Assembly: GCA_001586965.3 (NCBI GenBank)
Contig: LUCW03000580.1
Span: 1 to 20,000 of the forward strand
Reading direction: 5' to 3'
Source of the DNA: Sphaeroforma sirkka
Lineage: Eukaryota > Opisthokonta > Ichthyosporea > Ichthyophonida
DNA: 20,000 nucleotides
This document shows positions 19,545 to 20,000 of this stretch, one piece after another; the stretch's first letter is position 1; the number at the start of each line of letters is the position of its first letter. The position numbers and the translations under genes are program-made. The notes below the pieces were generated by a model. That model was not told the DNA's origin. It searched no databases and worked only from the letters and a program-made list of their open reading frames with translations.

Positions 19545-20000
19545 GTCTAAGCCTAAGCTTAAGTCTATGCCTAGGCCTAAGCCTATGTATAAACCCAAGC
19601 CTAAGCCTACGCTTAAGCATAAGCCAAAGCCTAAGCATGCGACTTAGCACAAAACTAAGAATAAACGTAAGCCAAAGCCAAAGCCTAAGACTAAGCCTAA
19701 GTACAAGCCAAAGCCTATCTAAAACCCAATAAGAATAAGCCTAAGCCAAAGCCTAAGCCTAAGCCTAAGTACAAGCCAAAGCCAAAGCCAAATCCAAAGC
19801 CAAAGCATAAAACTAGGAATAGACCCAAGCCGAAGCCCAAGTACAAGCCTAAGTACAAGCCTAAACCTAAGCCAAAGGCTAAGCATACGCCTTAGCATTA
19901 AACTAAAAATAGACCTAAACTTAAGCCTAAGTATAAGCCAAAGCCTAAGCCTAAGCCTAAGCCTAAGCCAAAGCCAGAGCCTATGCTTAAGCCTAAGCCA
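19545..20000. repeat. Degenerate hexamer array AAGNNN (TTAGGC/TTTGGC on the other strand)
   Basis: From about 19545 to the window end the sequence is a six-base repeat in which AAG is well kept and the next triplet varies (CCT, CCA, TAC, CAT, ACT, TCT). A larger-scale block containing AAGCAT...TTAG...AAACTA recurs near 19634, 19803 and 19879, so there is higher-order structure. The plus strand would read Lys-Pro/Lys-Xaa dipeptides but is interrupted by TAG/TAA and frameshifts. The cleanest run is near 19940-19970. Confidence 0.93.

Noticed and set aside
19538..19732. Ser-Leu repeat frame and its opposite Gly-Leu frame as genes
   Set aside because: Both are alternative readings of the hexamer array and have no non-repeat coding flank.

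Overview
This is nuclear DNA from an intron-rich unicellular eukaryote. Five of the six genes I reconstruct are split by GT-AG introns, mostly with GTAAGT/GTATGT/GTACGT donors, and several exons are tiny (38, 50 and 66 nt). There are long TA/TG microsatellites in introns. The gene set (a CENP-S histone-fold protein, a sorting-nexin-like BAR protein and a possible MIEAP-domain protein) would suit a unicellular relative of animals such as an ichthyosporean. That placement is inference; nothing here proves it. No prokaryotic signals, tRNA, rRNA or intact transposon were seen. Most long open frames across the window are artefacts of microsatellites and minisatellites. Layout, left to right: (1) 29-2629 (+), the C-terminal 246 residues of an isopenicillin-N-synthase-type 2-oxoglutarate/Fe(II) oxygenase whose 5' end lies off the window. 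(2) 3167-5062 (-), a complete four-exon CENP-S/MHF1 gene, convergent with (1). (3) 6262-8428 (-), a two-exon type I L-asparaginase homologue whose nucleophile threonine is valine. (4) 8979-11539 (-), a four-exon coiled-coil protein of 679 residues with a region resembling the MIEAP C-terminal domain. (5) 12462-14891 (+), a three-exon 2OG-Fe(II) oxygenase of the prolyl-hydroxylase-like kind, divergent from (4), with a lysine-rich tail. (6) 15668 to at least 18921 (-), the last five recognisable exons of a BAR-domain gene, probably a sorting nexin, convergent with (5). The genes do not form a pathway; they are ordinary unlinked eukaryotic neighbours. The unusual part is the right third (14.6-19.4 kb). 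Nearly every exon edge of genes 5 and 6 there abuts a tandem array whose repeat unit contains that edge itself. These are a 24-bp x 11 array carrying a 5' splice site, a 77-bp x 3 array carrying another 5' splice site, a 128-bp x 4 array carrying a 3' splice site plus about 30 nt of exon, a 68-bp x 2 duplication next to a 3' splice site, a 48-bp x 4 array over a stop codon, and a 51-bp x 9 array over a stop codon and poly(A) signals. This looks like introns and 3'UTRs growing by local tandem duplication of exon boundaries. It is the observation I would follow first. The window ends in a degenerate hexamer array of the form AAGNNN (mostly AAGCCT/AAGCCA, equal to TTAGGC/TTTGGC on the other strand).
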